64,000 nucleotides of DNA from Heterohyrax brucei (lineage: Eukaryota; Chordata; Mammalia; Hyracoidea; Procaviidae): contig CM053140.1 in NCBI GenBank assembly GCA_028571685.1, positions 222,599,323 to 222,663,322 of the forward strand, read 5' to 3'. Positions 10,392-21,960 of this stretch are shown here, piece after piece. Position 1 is the first letter of the stretch, and each line of letters opens with the position of its first letter. The position numbers and the translations under genes are program-made. The notes beneath the pieces were generated by a model. It had not been told where the DNA came from, searched no databases, and was given only the letters and a program-made list of their open reading frames with translations.

Positions 10392-10787
10392 GAGAGAAAA
10401 CCCTGGAAAGTTACACTCTAATCCGGAATGCCAGAAGTCTGTCACAGAAACTCAAGGACACTCTCTGCAGAATCTCCTGTGGCAACCCAACTCTTAGGAA
10501 TTCATAAAAAGAAAATCTTCACTTCTTAGAAACTTGAGACTAACGCTTGCTTCAGCTTCTGTAAACCTGCTAATGCCAATAAGAGAGCAATATGAAAACT
10601 CTTTTGTCTACTTTTTCAAGGGTCTGATAAAAGGGCAGGAACAGAACTGATCGGGGAACTTGGCCGTTTTGGCTGTTAGTCTGCCATAGCTCCGCTGGCT
10701 GGAATAAAGCTCCTTCCTTTTATGAGCACAGTTGTTCGAGTGATTCTTGCTCTCCTTTGGGCCTCATTTTTATTTCTTCCTGCAACA
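10392..10787 (+). repeat. 3' LTR of the ERV
   Basis: The right-hand LTR ends with CTTCCTGCAACA at 10787 and shares its last 165 bases with 2412-2608. It carries AATAAA at about 10704. The start is uncertain: a purine-rich tract (AAAGAGGGGAACGAGAGAG, about 10377-10395) just upstream looks like the polypurine tract, so the LTR should begin near 10390-10405. Confidence 0.75.
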
Positions 10788-11639
10788 GTATAATGCCAGT
10801 CTCCGTTTTCCTTACTTAGTTTTAACTACTCTACTTATCAGCTCTAAATGATATTTTCTGACTGTACCCAGACTCATTCTCCTTTCCTCTTTGCAGTCCT
10901 CACCTAACCCTCTGCTTTGGAGTGAATTTGAGAGCCACCTCTGATGGTATAGATTGCTTATTTCCCCAGTGAAATTTAAACTTTGTTGAGCGCTTTGCCT
11001 CTGTGTTCTATGGTAAGGCAAGATATGGGTGATTTTAGTTTCTGTGCTTTTTTTTTTTTTTTTTGAGAATGCATGGGGAATTCTAATTTAAGCTGCTGTT
11101 GTTATCCTGTGGACCTGGAAGCTTCTCATATCTTTTTATGAGAATTAAATGAGCTGATCTCTGTGAAAGTAGAGATTGCTGTTTACTCTTTGATGGAAAT
11201 ACTCTAGTAATTTGTTTTCTTGCATTTAGAGATAATACATTTTGCTAATTATTGTTCATTATCCTTTTTGTGTAAGGTATTTTGTCCCCTTGAGCTTCCA
11301 AACATGCTGTAAGCGAAAAATCTCAACAACCTCCTGTTTTGATAAGTAGAAAGGCTTGGAAGGCTGAGAGGAGGTGACATCTCAGAGGGTTTCCCTGGAA
11401 ATTTGGATAAAATGGAGGGGCTGGAGAAGAAGTCACCAAAGGAGAGGAGAGACTATTGAAAGGAAAATAAGGAAGAAAGAAATATTTTTCATATTTTTCC
11501 ACTTGGGTTTGTCCCAGGTTGAGGAGAAGCCTGAAAATTCCTACAATATTCAACATACCAACCAGCTTAGGTTACAAACGAGAATGCTGGAGATACTTTT
11601 GCACAGGTCTTATATTTATTTAGCATCTGCTATGAAAAG
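10788..11639. other. Unique DNA, no gene seen
   Basis: No recognisable repeat apart from a T-run (about 11048-11064). A few bases near 11130-11165 resemble MIR but are too short to call. Confidence 0.5.
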
Positions 11640-11800
11640 GCACCCTGGTTATGAAGTAGTTAAGAGCTCAGGTGGCTAGCCAGGAGGTTGTCGGTTCTAA
11701 TCCACTAGTTGCTTCTTGGAAACTCTATGGGGGAGTTCCATTCAGTCCTATAGAGTCATTCTGAGTCAGAATTGACTAGACAGTCCACAATAAAAACAAA
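11640..11800 (+). repeat. AfroSINE (tRNA-like SINE)
   Basis: The copy starts at CACCCTGGTTATGAAG and runs through GGAAACTCTATGGGGGAG to the terminal near-palindrome GAGTCAGAATTGACT and an A-rich tail. It is diverged from other copies here, so probably old. Confidence 0.85.
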
Positions 11801-13371
11801 ACAATGTGAAGAGGCATTGGCACATGGACTTCGAATAGTTTTGATCTTCTTTTGAACATAAGACAAAAACTAAGATTTGTAGAAGGTGAGTGAGTAGCTG
11901 TAAGCTATACACCTAAAAGGGACAGATCTTTGAAGATGGGCCTTAAAGGCTCCTTTACTTAAAGTCCGTCCACTATGATAATTAAAACTGTAAAGAAGGG
12001 TAAGGGGAATAGCCTTGACAGACATGCTCTAGATGTTTTGGTAAGGAGGAAGATATCTGTGGCCGAACGATCTGAGAAAACTTTGAGAAAATGTTGAATT
12101 TGACAGATTCCCCTCCGGTGTAGGGTAGAGGACATACCTTCACTGCCTGTGTCACTGGTTGCCTAGCTATACCAGTTATGGTAAACAGTGCTCAACGTTT
12201 CACTCCTTTGCTCTATAACTCAATCTGGAGTGGTTCCTCCTTCTTAAAAAAAAAGAAACCTTTTCTTTGTACAGAGACCTTGAGCAGGACCTCCTTTTAA
12301 ATCAGAGATTGGAATTAATATTATCATTGAGTCCTGAGAGGGAAGCTTGATTGAGAGGACAGGAATAGAGAGTAACAGGATACAAATTGCCTGTTACCTG
12401 ATCTGGAGGGCTAGTGTTTGAATTCACTGGGAAGAACAAAGAACGTCTGTGCACTGAATAAACCCCAGCAGTGCGAAGTGGTCGTGAAGTAATCTAGGGA
12501 CATATCTGTTATGAGAACACAAGAGGTTTATAAATACCAGAGCAGCAGGGGAGAGGAAATAGTTCTAATGGAAATAGGTGAGATTACCGGCAGGACTTGG
12601 CTGCAGAAGTGTGTCTTCAGTTCCCCAGAGAAGATACTCCTGAACTAAACTGCTTATTTAAGATTGAGAATAAGAAAAGAACAACAACAAAAAGCTTTTC
12701 AGCCTGAAGTCCAAGAAAATCTCAATCAAGTCCAATTTTACATCCAGGTGGTTGACAATACTGTAGAACAGGAAGGCCTCAGAGGAAAACAATTCTTGTG
12801 TTTCCGTGTTAAAGATGAGAAAGCTGAAAATTTGCCCTGCTCAACCCATGTCACTCTCAGCAACCCCCCAAAAGATAAAACACTTGCACCATGATAGAAC
12901 TGAAACCCGGCTAAGCCTGCTGAAGGTCATTCTTGTTTCCACTGTTCCTCCTTTCTGGTTACCCCTAAGGGAAGCTCAGGGTGGAGAGAAAAGAGACAGA
13001 GCACGAGTGACCCGCAGTTGAAATCCACCTTCTTTAGCTGTATTGAGCTGCACAGTGGTGGTGGTGGTGGTGGGGGGGACTCGTGCTAATGTTGAGCTTT
13101 AAAGCCTAGGTAATAATCCTTATCTTGTATAAAACAGAGTAAGAATTAAGTGTGACAATAGCTTTATCTGGGGAAGATCATGGAAAAGTAGTATTTCAAG
13201 TGAGAGTACACATGGTAGATAGAGGGAAATTTGGAAGAGAAATCATGACTGAGAAAGAACAGCAGTTTTAGAGGCACAGTGGTACACTGTCATTGAGTGT
13301 TGAGTGCTGTAATAAGAAATTCAAGCTTTATCTGGCAGTTAGTAGGAGGAGGAGTAACATGTAACACTGAA
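11801..13371. other. Unique DNA, no gene seen
   Basis: No repeat family recognised. Short open frames near 12664-13021 have no recognisable domain and no sign of being exons. A GGT simple repeat lies at 13055-13075. Confidence 0.5.
13055..13079 (+). repeat. (GGT)n simple repeat with G-run
   Basis: Six to seven GGT units followed by seven G residues. Confidence 0.9.
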
Positions 13372-13535
13372 TATGTATCAGGGACCAGGCATTATTGTAA
13401 AGATTTTTTTTGTTTACTGTTACATTTAATCTTTACAATAACATTATCAAGCAGGTGCTATTATTCTCATTTTATAGAAAGAAAACTGATACACAAGAGG
13501 TTAGACAATTTGTCCAAAGTCACACAGACAGAATC
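13372..13535 (-). repeat. MIR SINE
   Basis: The complement of the MIR core and tail is visible: GGACCAGGCATTATTG, then the segment resembling Pol-III SINE core, then GTCCAAAGTCACACAGACAG. This ancient mammalian family is present in all therians. Confidence 0.8.
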
Positions 13536-13645
13536 TTAAGAATCTAAACTGCAGTAGGCAGTGAGCGGGAAGCCAAAAAATCTTAAAACAAAGTAGTAGA
13601 AGGCCGTTCTGTGGGTGTGTATATACAGCGTATGTGTGTATGTAT

Positions 13646-13690
13646 ACATGTAACAAATATATGTAATATATATATATACATATATATGTA
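13646..13690. repeat. (TA)n-rich tract
   Basis: AT-rich alternating repeat directly beside an AfroSINE, probably grown from or near its target site. Confidence 0.85.
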
Positions 13691-13699
13691 CCCACTAAT

Positions 13700-13905
13700 A
13701 TCTCATTGTTGTCAGGTCAATTCCAATTCATTGCAACCATGTATATTACAGAGTAGGACTGCTCCATACAGTTTTCATGGCTGTAATGTTTACAGAAAGA
13801 CATCACCAGTTCTTTATTCCATGCCACTGCTCAGTGGAGATTTGAACTACCCATCTTTTAGTTAGCAGTCTAGTGTAAACTATTTGTACCACCCAGGGGC
13901 ATACA
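13700..13905 (-). repeat. AfroSINE, longer subtype
   Basis: The plus strand starts with the near-palindromic end (TCAGGTCAATTCCAATTC) and ends with the box-A side CCACCCAGGGGC. It carries the extra internal segment with GGCTGTAATGTTTACAG that distinguishes the longer subtype also seen at 16856 and 31335. Confidence 0.8.
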
Positions 13906-13974
13906 GACACACATATACATGTTGTTACTGTTGTTGAGCACCCACTGAGTAACACAGACTAATGTGCATACAGA

Positions 13975-14105
13975 GGCTCTCCATAAGAAAGGCCAGATGT
14001 TCTCCTGAAAAATCAGTCACTAAAAACCCTATGGAGCACAGTCCTACTCTGACACTCGTGTAGCCGCTGTGAGTCAGAGCTGACTCTGTTAACAACTGGT
14101 TTTAT
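13975..14105 (+). repeat. AfroSINE, second subtype, 3' half
   Basis: Matches the 3' half of the subtype at 62742-62930: CTGAAAAATCAGTCACTAA, CCCTATGGAGCACAGTC, and the terminal GAGTCAGAGCTGACTC. Confidence 0.75.
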
Positions 14106-14109
14106 ACAT

Positions 14110-14400
14110 ATGGTGAAGGTATGGACTTGAGAAAAGAAAGTCTAGTCCTAGGGGGAATAGGAAGAACCTATTAGAAGTCTATTATAAGAATCCAGATGAG
14201 AGATGATAGTGGTTAGAACAAATGAAACAGAGGTGAAAATGATGAGGTGAGTGGTAAAGGACACACTTAGGACAGAAATTTGACAGACTTGATAACAGGG
14301 AGTGAGAAAGGTGGCCATCAAGGAGCACTGTGAGAGAGGAAAATTGTGTTGGTGGTGATGATGTAAATAAACTTAATAGGAAATTAATACTATCAAACAT
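14110..14400 (+). repeat. L2 LINE fragment (3' end)
   Basis: Purine-rich text such as CCAGATGAGAGATGATAGTGG resembles the end of L2. The ends are uncertain. Confidence 0.5.
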
Positions 14401-14514
14401 TTGTTTCCAAGCTTTGCAAATGAATGTAAAGCAGTTTACCTACAAATGAGTCATCTCAAGGTCTAGGCGTCAGTTTTGCAAAAATAGCTAAGTGTATTTC
14501 TTTTTGTACAGACT

Positions 14515-14690
14515 GAAAACCAAATCAAATCCAAACTCACTGCCACTGAGTCAATCCCGACTCATAGAGACCCTATAGAACAGAGTAGAACTGCCCCATA
14601 GAGTTTCCAAGAAGCACCTTTGCGTTCAAACTGCTGAACTTTTGGTTAGTAGCCACAGCACTTAACCACTACACCACCAGGACTACGCAA
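14515..14690 (-). repeat. AfroSINE
   Basis: Complete minus-strand copy: CACTGAGTCAATCCCGACTC at the 3' side, GAACTGCCCCATAGAGTTT in the middle and CTTAACCACTACACCACCA at the box-A side. Confidence 0.9.
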
Positions 14691-15582
14691 ATCCCACAAA
14701 GAAGAATCTGTAAGCTTTCCTTCACTGAAATGCTGAGGAGCTACATCTGCAGCTCTGGCACTCAGACTTTGATACGGGGCACAGAAGGAGCACAGTAGTA
14801 ATAGGTAGGTATGTGGAGTCTGAATTAAGAATAATGTGTCCAGGGTTGTTTGCTGTATGTACATTTATGTCCATATTTTTTTGTGTGTGTCTTTTTGCAA
14901 CTTTATGTATGCTCACATTTATACACTAACTGGAACAGAAGTCAAAATCATCATCCCCAAAATGTATTTATTATATGCTTCATTCTGCCAGTGAATTCTC
15001 TTCTTTCCACCTGAGAAAGATAAACAGCGAGAAATTTACTGTTCTTTAGAAGAAAATCTAAATGTTCCAACACAAAGAAACTATTGGTGTCATTTTATGA
15101 AGTTATTAAAAACAGTAGTTCTAAAAGAAACAGTGAGTTAAAGAAGTATTTGTTACATTAAATAAATTAAAAAGATGCAAAATGGTATATAAGCCAAGCG
15201 CCGTCTAAATATCTGACCAGCACTCCTCAAAACTGTCAAGGTTATCATAAATAAGAGAAGCGTGAGAAATGGCCATAGCTAAGAGGAACCTAAGGACACA
15301 GCATGTCAAAACGTAGTGTGGTCATTTGAACGGAATCCTAGAGCAGAAAACGATATAAGCAAAAGCTGAGAAAACCTGGAAACATACTGACTTTAGTTAG
15401 TAATAATGTCAACAGTGGCTCGTTAGTTATGATAAATGAGGCATATGTGCACCCTACTGTCTTTACAACTGAGATCTAAAATTATAACGTAATTTTAAAA
15501 CGTATATATGATAATAAAATCATTGTTAAATAACATTCATTTAAACAAAAATAGAAATACTCAAAGTGGATCATTCTTTCCA
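14691..15582. other. Unique DNA, no gene seen
   Basis: AT-rich stretch without a recognised repeat or a coding signal. Confidence 0.5.
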
Positions 15583-15690
15583 TGAGTGTTTAATGAGCAC
15601 CATTTATGTGCCAAGCACTGTGCAAACAGCTGAGTATGCAGTGGTGAGCAAAGAATATAAACCTAAAGTTATTCTCTTGGAATTTAAAGC
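15583..15690 (+). repeat. L2 LINE fragment
   Basis: TGAGCACCATTTATGTGCC and the following CAAGCACTGTGCAAACAGC are typical of the L2 3' region. Confidence 0.65.
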
Positions 15691-15769
15691 TAGTAGAATC
15701 TATGGATGGTGGGACATTTGGGATTTTTTTTAGGTGTTCTCTGAATATGTCTTCCAAATATTTCGTAAT

Positions 15770-15865
15770 ATGTCACGCCAGCCAGCGCAGTTCAAATCCA
15801 CCAGGCGCTCCTTGAATACTCTGGGGGTCAGTTCTACCCTGGCCCCTAGGGTCGCCATGAATAAT
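15770..15865 (+). repeat. AfroSINE, partial
   Basis: TTCAAATCCACCAGGCGCTC and the TAGGGTCGCCATGA part of the 3' half are present, but the 5' third is missing or highly diverged. Confidence 0.75.
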
Positions 15866-16045
15866 ATGTCGTATTACTCTTATGATAGAGAAATACTGGC
15901 TTTTAAATATTTTCATCTGAAAAGATAAATACAAATCTTTAACAGTGACTAAAAATAGATGTCTGGGATTCTGACATTTTTCACAGCAGAGTACTACTAC
16001 TATGATTTTAAAATATATATATTTTAGCCACAACATGTTGAAACA

Positions 16046-16102
16046 GAGGCAAAAAACAAACTCACTGCTGCTGAGTCCGTTCCAACTCATAGTGACCAGA
16101 AA
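16046..16102 (-). repeat. AfroSINE 3'-end fragment
   Basis: Only the terminal 50-odd bases remain (CTGAGTCCGTTCCAACTCAT), preceded by an A/C-rich tail complement. It is a very short copy. Confidence 0.65.
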
Positions 16103-16354
16103 CAGATAAACAGTATTTATTAAATATTGTGTTAAATACAGTGTTAAATACACTGGTTTAAAAAAAGAAAAGAATGGTCAGATTGAAATTGGTTAAAAAA
16201 GACCGACATTGGTCATATTGGAAATTTTGCAGTTGTATCAATGCTCAAACACTACTTACTAAATAGCTATATATGTAGCTATACATGGACTGAAAAACAG
16301 AAAAACATCCCTATTTTCCATAAACTATTATGTAAAATAGGCTATAAGATACAG

Positions 16355-16525
16355 GAAACCCTGGTGGAGTAGTGATTAAGTGCTATAGCTGCTAAACAAA
16401 AGGTCAGAAGTTCAAATTCTCCAGATGTTCCTTGGAAATTCTATGTGGCAGCTCTATCCTGTTCTATATGATTGGTATGAGTTGGAATCCACTTGATGGC
16501 AATGGATTTGGTTTTTGTTTTTTTG
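16355..16525 (+). repeat. AfroSINE with 10-bp TSD
   Basis: Complete copy from GAAACCCTGGTGGAGTAG to a GTTTTT tail. The 10-bp duplication TAAGATACAG flanks it exactly at 16345-16354 and 16526-16535, showing insertion by target-primed reverse transcription. Confidence 0.95.
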
Positions 16526-16700
16526 TAAGATACAGCCATCAAATAAAAGAGAATATAAATATTTACTTCTATACAAACTCCTAAACAATTGGATGTTTAA
16601 AGTTCTGAATTTTCTTGTGATCAGTACTTAAAATAATATTGTTTTGAAGCATCACATGTCACATTCTTTCAGGAAAAAACAAGATTGTTCTGTTAAAAAA

Positions 16701-16722
16701 AGAAGAAGAAGAAGAAAGGAAA
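16701..16722 (+). repeat. (GAA)n simple repeat
   Basis: Short run of GAA units after an A-run. Confidence 0.85.
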
Positions 16723-16855
16723 CCAACGCTTTTAAGTAGTTTCTACTTTATGCTTTTATGTAAAACTGAACCACCCAGTGCTGAGTTATCCCACAGGAAG
16801 ATGTGGTACACTAGAAAGGCAGGGAACCCAAAGGACCTCATATTGGACTGCGGTG

Positions 16856-17074
16856 TCTTGTTGCTGCCATCAAGTCAATTCCGAATTATAGAGACCATAT
16901 AGCACAAACAACTGCCCCGTAAGGTTTCCCAGGCTGTATTCCTGACTAAAGCAGACTGCTAAGTCTTTTCAGAACAGCTGGTAGGTTTGAATTGGCAACC
17001 ACTCAGTTCGAGGGCACTTGGCACTTGGCTGGCAGTTACCAGCTGAGCACTTAACCATCACACTACCGGCACTC
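16856..17074 (-). repeat. AfroSINE, longer subtype, carrying a micro-insertion
   Basis: The copy runs from TTGCTGCCATCAAGTCAATT to CACTTAACCATCACACTACC and includes the subtype's extra segment (GGCTGTATTCCTGACTAAAG). A 24-bp foreign piece with its own duplication interrupts it at 17009-17032. Confidence 0.85.
17009..17032 (+). mobile_element. 24-bp RTE/SINE-tail micro-insertion
   Basis: CGAGGGCACTTGG followed by CACTTGGCTGG lies between two copies of CAGTT (17004-17008 and 17033-17037). Removing it and one CAGTT restores a normal AfroSINE text. The piece is the last bases of a GACGGCACTTGG-type end with a repeated tail. Confidence 0.7.
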
Positions 17075-17779
17075 CTTCTTATTATTGTTGGGTAGTGTTT
17101 TTTTTTTTTTTTTAACTCATTTGAACCATGTGAAACTGCTAAAATGGGACTCTTTTTGACCTAAAGAAAAGGTGATTTCCTATGGTACAATCCAGTACAT
17201 CCGAAAGATGGACAGCGTTATCTTTTTTCTTGCTGGGGTCTTCTGAAGTCCTGATACCACCCTGCTGTCAAACGAGTTTTATTGTAGGTTGTTAACAAGC
17301 TGAATTTTATTCAACTTTGGAGGGATCACCATTGTAAAAATATCTGCGTACTGTGTGTTTTGACCCCCTAACCTCACCTCACCCAACCTTATCTGACATC
17401 CTCAAAGAGCCAACCAAAGTGTGCAGTGCCCAAGGGAGCCAAAGAGAGTTTGTTTACTGACTCCCACAAAGGAAAATTAGATTTTGTGGAAAGTTTTTTG
17501 AAACTCAGAAAAATCTCCATCTTCTAAGGCTCTCTAGGACTCAGGTTTTGCTTGAGGTCTGACGTGCTGTTTCCTGAGGAGCTGGGAGTTTCAGAGGACG
17601 GTGAGGAAATATTAGGGAAAGAGGGTCTGGAAAAAGTATTTGGTATTTTAAAAGGCTCCCGCGCCCTGCATTTGACCTGCATTGCAGAACTCTTCATAAT
17701 AAGGCAGTATTTTATTCTAACTTCCTCCCTTTCTCCTTCCCCCTCCTTCTAATTCCTAATTCTTTTTTTTTTTCTCCCC
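17075..17779. other. Unique DNA, no gene seen
   Basis: T-run at 17099-17114, then non-repetitive sequence. No repeat family recognised. Confidence 0.5.
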
Positions 17780-18330
17780 TGGAATAGTAGCCTTGGAGCA
17801 TGGGGTGAAAAGTCGCTGGAAGGACAAGTTGACAGATAGCATTTGGGTCGCTGGGTCACCGAAAGGCGTCGTGATCTGGCCCAGACAGAGCGATTTCCTC
17901 GGTGATTTTAATCTTTCGTCTGTTCACACGTCATGCCACCTGGACATAATGCAGAGAGATTTGGAAGCTCAACAAAGCCTTCCACTTGCCCAAAAGCTCT
18001 CTTGGAAAAGAGCGAAGGAGAGTTAACCCTCTCCCTACCTTCCTCATTAGCAACAGACCAGGCTGGCAATTAATAACGGCTTGAAGGTTGTCTGAACAAG
18101 GGCCTCCTCATCTTTATGGACACTGTAAATAATAATATAACAAAGTGCCCCTTTTATTGCCATGGACACATGTAAGTGGCAGCTTTATCCTTTTTTGTTG
18201 ACCCTTTGTCCAGATTTTGATTTACTGTCAAATTTCTTGTCGTAGATTCTTGGAAAACATTGATTTTGTTGTTGGGGATTAGGAGAAAGGATGTAGGGAA
18301 GGCAGGCTCTCCATAAAGGGAAATATTAAC
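17780..18330. promoter_or_regulatory. Candidate conserved non-coding element
   Basis: No repeat family is recognisable over 550 bases. The stretch keeps CpG sites (GTCGCTGGGTC, CCGAAAGGCGTCGTG) and is rich in homeodomain-like and HOX/CDX-like cores (GATTTTAATC, GGCAATTAATAACGG, CCTTTTATTGCCAT). A 77-codon open frame (17793-18026) has no recognisable domain. This resembles vertebrate developmental enhancers, but that is inference from composition alone. Alignment with other mammals would decide it. Confidence 0.35.
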
Positions 18331-18835
18331 ATCTTTTCTGTGTCTGTGGCCAGACAGACTGCTTTTCTTATTTCCCCATAAGGTTCTGAGCTATTTCTAA
18401 TCAAGGGTGTTAAAGCTCAGAATTAATAGATTTCAGCAAAGTGAATGCTGATGTTCCAGAGAAATGCTTCTGCTTAACTTGTTAGGGATATGTCTCGGGT
18501 CGTGCTTGATAAATATGGCAAATAAAGGGAGAAAAGGAAGTCAAAAAGGATGTTCCTTTAGGTTTTTTTCCTTTGGACAAATGTTTGAAAAGGAGACAGT
18601 CTCCAACTCCTGTCCCCTGCTCCCACAGCACTCGCATCACACTTCTGTTGAAGCACTTACCAAACTCTATCAAGGTTATCTGCTTAATGTCAGCACTAGA
18701 ATATAAACCCCTCAGGGGACTTTATCTTTTATAAATCTCAAATAGCCTGGAATACAGTGGGACATTTTAAATATTTGCTTTTCTAATGTCTCAAATATGG
18801 CCCAGTCACATGCTATTGCCAGATATTGTGGCTGT
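18331..18835. other. Unique DNA, no gene seen
   Basis: Non-repetitive up to the 3' end of the RTE copy. No coding evidence. Confidence 0.5.
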
Positions 18836-21800
18836 TGTTGGGTACCACCCAGTCAGTAGCAACTCTTAGTGACCCTCTGTAAATTTACAACAGAATGAAA
18901 CACTGCCCAGTCCTGTACCAGGCCCACAGGGACTGTTATGCTAGAGCCCCTTGTTGTAGCCCTTGAGTTAATTCATCTTGTTAAGGGTCTTCCTCTTTTT
19001 CACTGACCCTCCACACTACCAAGCATGATATCATTCTCCAGGGACAGATCCCTTTTGACAGTATATCCAAAGAATATAAGGCATAGTCTCATCATCCTTG
19101 CTTCTAAAGAGAACTCTGGTTGTACTTCTTCCAAAACAGAACTTTTTTTTGGCAGTTGGCGGAGTATTCAATATTCTACTCGAACAACACAATTCAAAAG
19201 CAGCAATTCTTCTGTCTTCTTTATTCATTGTCCAGCTTTTGCATGCATATGACACAGCTGAAAATACCATGGCTTGGGTCATGCACACCATAGTCTTCAA
19301 GGTGACACCTTTGCTTTACAACACTTTAAAGAGGTCTTTTGCAGAAGAATTGCCCAGTGCAATGTGTCTTTTGAATTCTTGACTGCTGCATGCATGGGTG
19401 CTGATTGTGAAGCCAAGTAAAATGAAATCCCTGACAACTTTAATCCTTTCTGCATTTGTCATGATGTTGCTTATTGGTCTACTTGTCAGCATTTTTATTT
19501 TCTTGATATTGAGTTATAATCCATACTGAAGGCTGCGGTCTTTGATCTTCATCGGCAAGTGTTTCAAGTCCTCTTTGCTTTCAGCAAGTAAGATTGTATC
19601 ATCTGTGTAGTGCAGGTTGTCAGTGAGTCTTCTTCCAATCCTGATGTCTCATTCTTCTTCCTATAGTCCAGCTTCTTAGATTATTTGATCAACATACAGA
19701 CAGAAAAGGTATGGTGACAGGATACAACCCTGGTGCATACCTTTCCTGACTTTAAACTATGCAACGTCCCCTTGTTCTGTTCGCATGACTACCTCTTGAT
19801 CCATGTTCAGATTCCTCATAAGCACAAATAAGTGTTCTAGAATTTCCATTCTTCATGACATTATCCATAATTTGTTATGATCCACTGTTTCAAATGCCTT
19901 TGCATAGTCATTAAAAAACAGGTAAACATCTTTCTGGTATTTTCTGCTTTCAGTTAAGATCCACTGTACACCAGCAATGATACCCCTGGCTCCACATGTT
20001 TTTCTGAATCCAGCTTGAGTTTTGGTGGTTTCCTGTCAATACACTGCTGCAGCCACTTTTGAATCATGTTCAGCAGAAGTTTACTTGCATGTGATATTAA
20101 TAGCATTGTTTGATAATTTCCACATTCATTTGGGTCACTATTCTTGAAGTAAGCATAAATATGGACCTCTTCCAGTTAGTTAGCCAGGTAGCTGTCTTTC
20201 AGATTTCTTGGCATAGACAAGAGTACTGCATTCATCTGCTGAGACAAGTCAATAGATAGTGCATCAGTTGGTAGAGACTTGTATTTCAACAATGCCATTG
20301 GTGACGCTTGGACTTCTCCCTTCAGTACTGTAAGGTCCTGGTCACATGCTACCTCTTGAAGTGGTTGACCACGGACCAATTATTTGTGGTGTAATGACTC
20401 TGGTATTCCTTCTATTTACTTTCGTTGCTTCCTATCTTGTTTAATATTTCCCCTGTAGAATCTAGAAGCTTGAGTTTTTTCTTCAGTTCTCTCAGCTTGT
20501 GAAAATTAGAACACATTCCTCTTTTGGTTTTCTATCTCCAGCTCCTTGCACATGTCATTATAATACTTTGTCTTCCTGAGCAACCCTTTGAAATCTGCTG
20601 TTCCATGATTTTACTCCACCATTTCTTCCTTTTGATGTAGCTACTCAATGTTCAAGAGCAAGTTTCAGAGTGACTTCTGACACTCGTTTTGATCTTCTCT
20701 TGTCTTTTTTGACGATCTCTTGCTTTCTTTGTGTGTTATACCCTTTAAATGCCATTCCACAACTCATCTGATCTTCAGTCATTAGTGTTCAATGCATCAA
20801 ATCAATTCTTGAGATATTCTTTAAAGTCAGGTGGGATATACTAGAGATTGTACTTCTGCTCTTTTGGACTTGTTTTAATTTTCTTCAGTTAAATTTGAAC
20901 TGGCCTATGAGCAGTTGATGGTGTGTTTCACAATCAGCCCTGGCCTTGTTCCAGCCAATGATATTGAGCTTTTCCATGATCTCTTCCTACAGGTGCAGTC
21001 AGTTTGATGGAATGCCATGTGACGAGGTCCATGAGTGTAGCTGCCATTTACACTGGTGAAAAAAAATGTATTTGCAGTATAGAAGTTGATATTGCAAAAT
21101 TCTATCATGCAATCTCTGGCATCATTTCTATCACAAGCCTTTAATTTTCCAATTACCAATCTACCAAAGAAGTTGTTTCCAACTTTCACATTGCAATCAT
21201 CAGTAATTATTAATGCATCCTGATTACCTATTCAACTTCAGACTGCAGAAGCTGGTAGAAATCTTCAGTTTCTTCATTTTGGGCCCTAGTGGTTGGTATA
21301 CAAATTTGAATAATAGTTATATAAACTGGACTTCCTTGTTAAGTGCGTAGATACTGTCCTTTTGCTGACAGTGTTGTACTTTAGGACAGATCTTGAAATG
21401 TTCTCTTTGGGGATTAATGCCACATCACTCCTCTTCAAGTTGTCATTTCTGGCACAGTAGACCATATAATTGTGTGATTCAAAATGGCCAATACCAGTCC
21501 ATTTCAGCCTGTTAATGTCTAGGATATTGATTCTAATGTATTCCATTTCATTTTTGACAGTTTCAAATATTCCTGGATTCATCTTTTGTACATTTCACAT
21601 TCAGATTGTTAATGGGTGTTTGCAGCTATTTATTCTCATTTTGAGTGACTCCACATCAGCAAATGAAGATCCTGAAATCTTGACTCTACCCATGCCATTA
21701 AGGTTGACTCTACTTTGAGGTGGCAGCTCTTTCCCAACACGAGAGAGGCTCATCTCCTGGCACTGTATCAGACAATGTCCTGCTATTTATAAGATTTTCA

Positions 21801-21960
21801 CTGGCTGATTCTTTTTGTAAGCAGACTACCAACTACTTCTTAGTCTGCCTTAATCTGGAAGCTCTGCTGAAGCCGGTCTGCCATGGGTAACCCTGCTGGT
21901 GTCTGAATACCAGTGGGATAGCTTCCAGCATCAGAGCAACATGAACTATCCCAAAGTACA
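18836..21960 (-). mobile_element. RTE (BovB-like) LINE, near full length
   Basis: A single 3.1-kb copy read on the minus strand, with its 3' end at 18836 (TTGTTGGGTACCACCCAGTC) and the 5' region near 21960. The order on the minus strand is 5' region, endonuclease (about 21600-20900), reverse transcriptase (about 20500-19000) and 3' UTR. Stops and frameshifts are scattered along it. RTE elements of the BovB clade are known in Afrotheria, where they provide the machinery for SINEs with matching 3' ends. Confidence 0.9.
21286..21582 (-). pseudogene. RTE endonuclease fragment
   Basis: The 98-residue open stretch holds the start of an APE-type endonuclease of an RTE ORF: INILDINRLKWTGIGHF, then the RSDVALIPKE strand. 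A cellular APE enzyme would not have this RTE-like series. A stop ends it within the domain, so it is a relic. Confidence 0.8.

Larger units (their letters stand above)
2412..10787 (+). mobile_element. Class I (gammaretrovirus-like) endogenous retrovirus, decayed
   Basis: A single provirus can be followed in order: partial 5' LTR (2412-2608), primer-binding site (2613-2630), leader, gag, protease, reverse transcriptase, RNase H, integrase, env and 3' LTR (to 10787). Pol resembles gammaretroviruses, while the transmembrane part of env has the look of the D-type/class I group. Every gene is broken by stops and frameshifts, and several catalytic residues are changed, so it cannot encode a working virus. 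By eye about one base in five differs between the shared parts of the two LTRs, which suggests an old insertion. Confidence 0.9.

Noticed and set aside
2412-10787. Provirus as a processed (LINE-copied) retroviral RNA
   Set aside because: The 3' LTR continues past the AATAAA through its U5-type end with no poly(A), so it was a normal provirus before the 5' deletion.
13700-14690. Cluster of tRNA-like sequences as possible tRNA genes
   Set aside because: They are SINE heads and halves with tails; none has the pairing or length of a tRNA.
17793-18026. 77-codon open frame in the repeat-free block
   Set aside because: No domain, no splice context and no codon pattern to support an exon. Kept only as part of a possible regulatory element.
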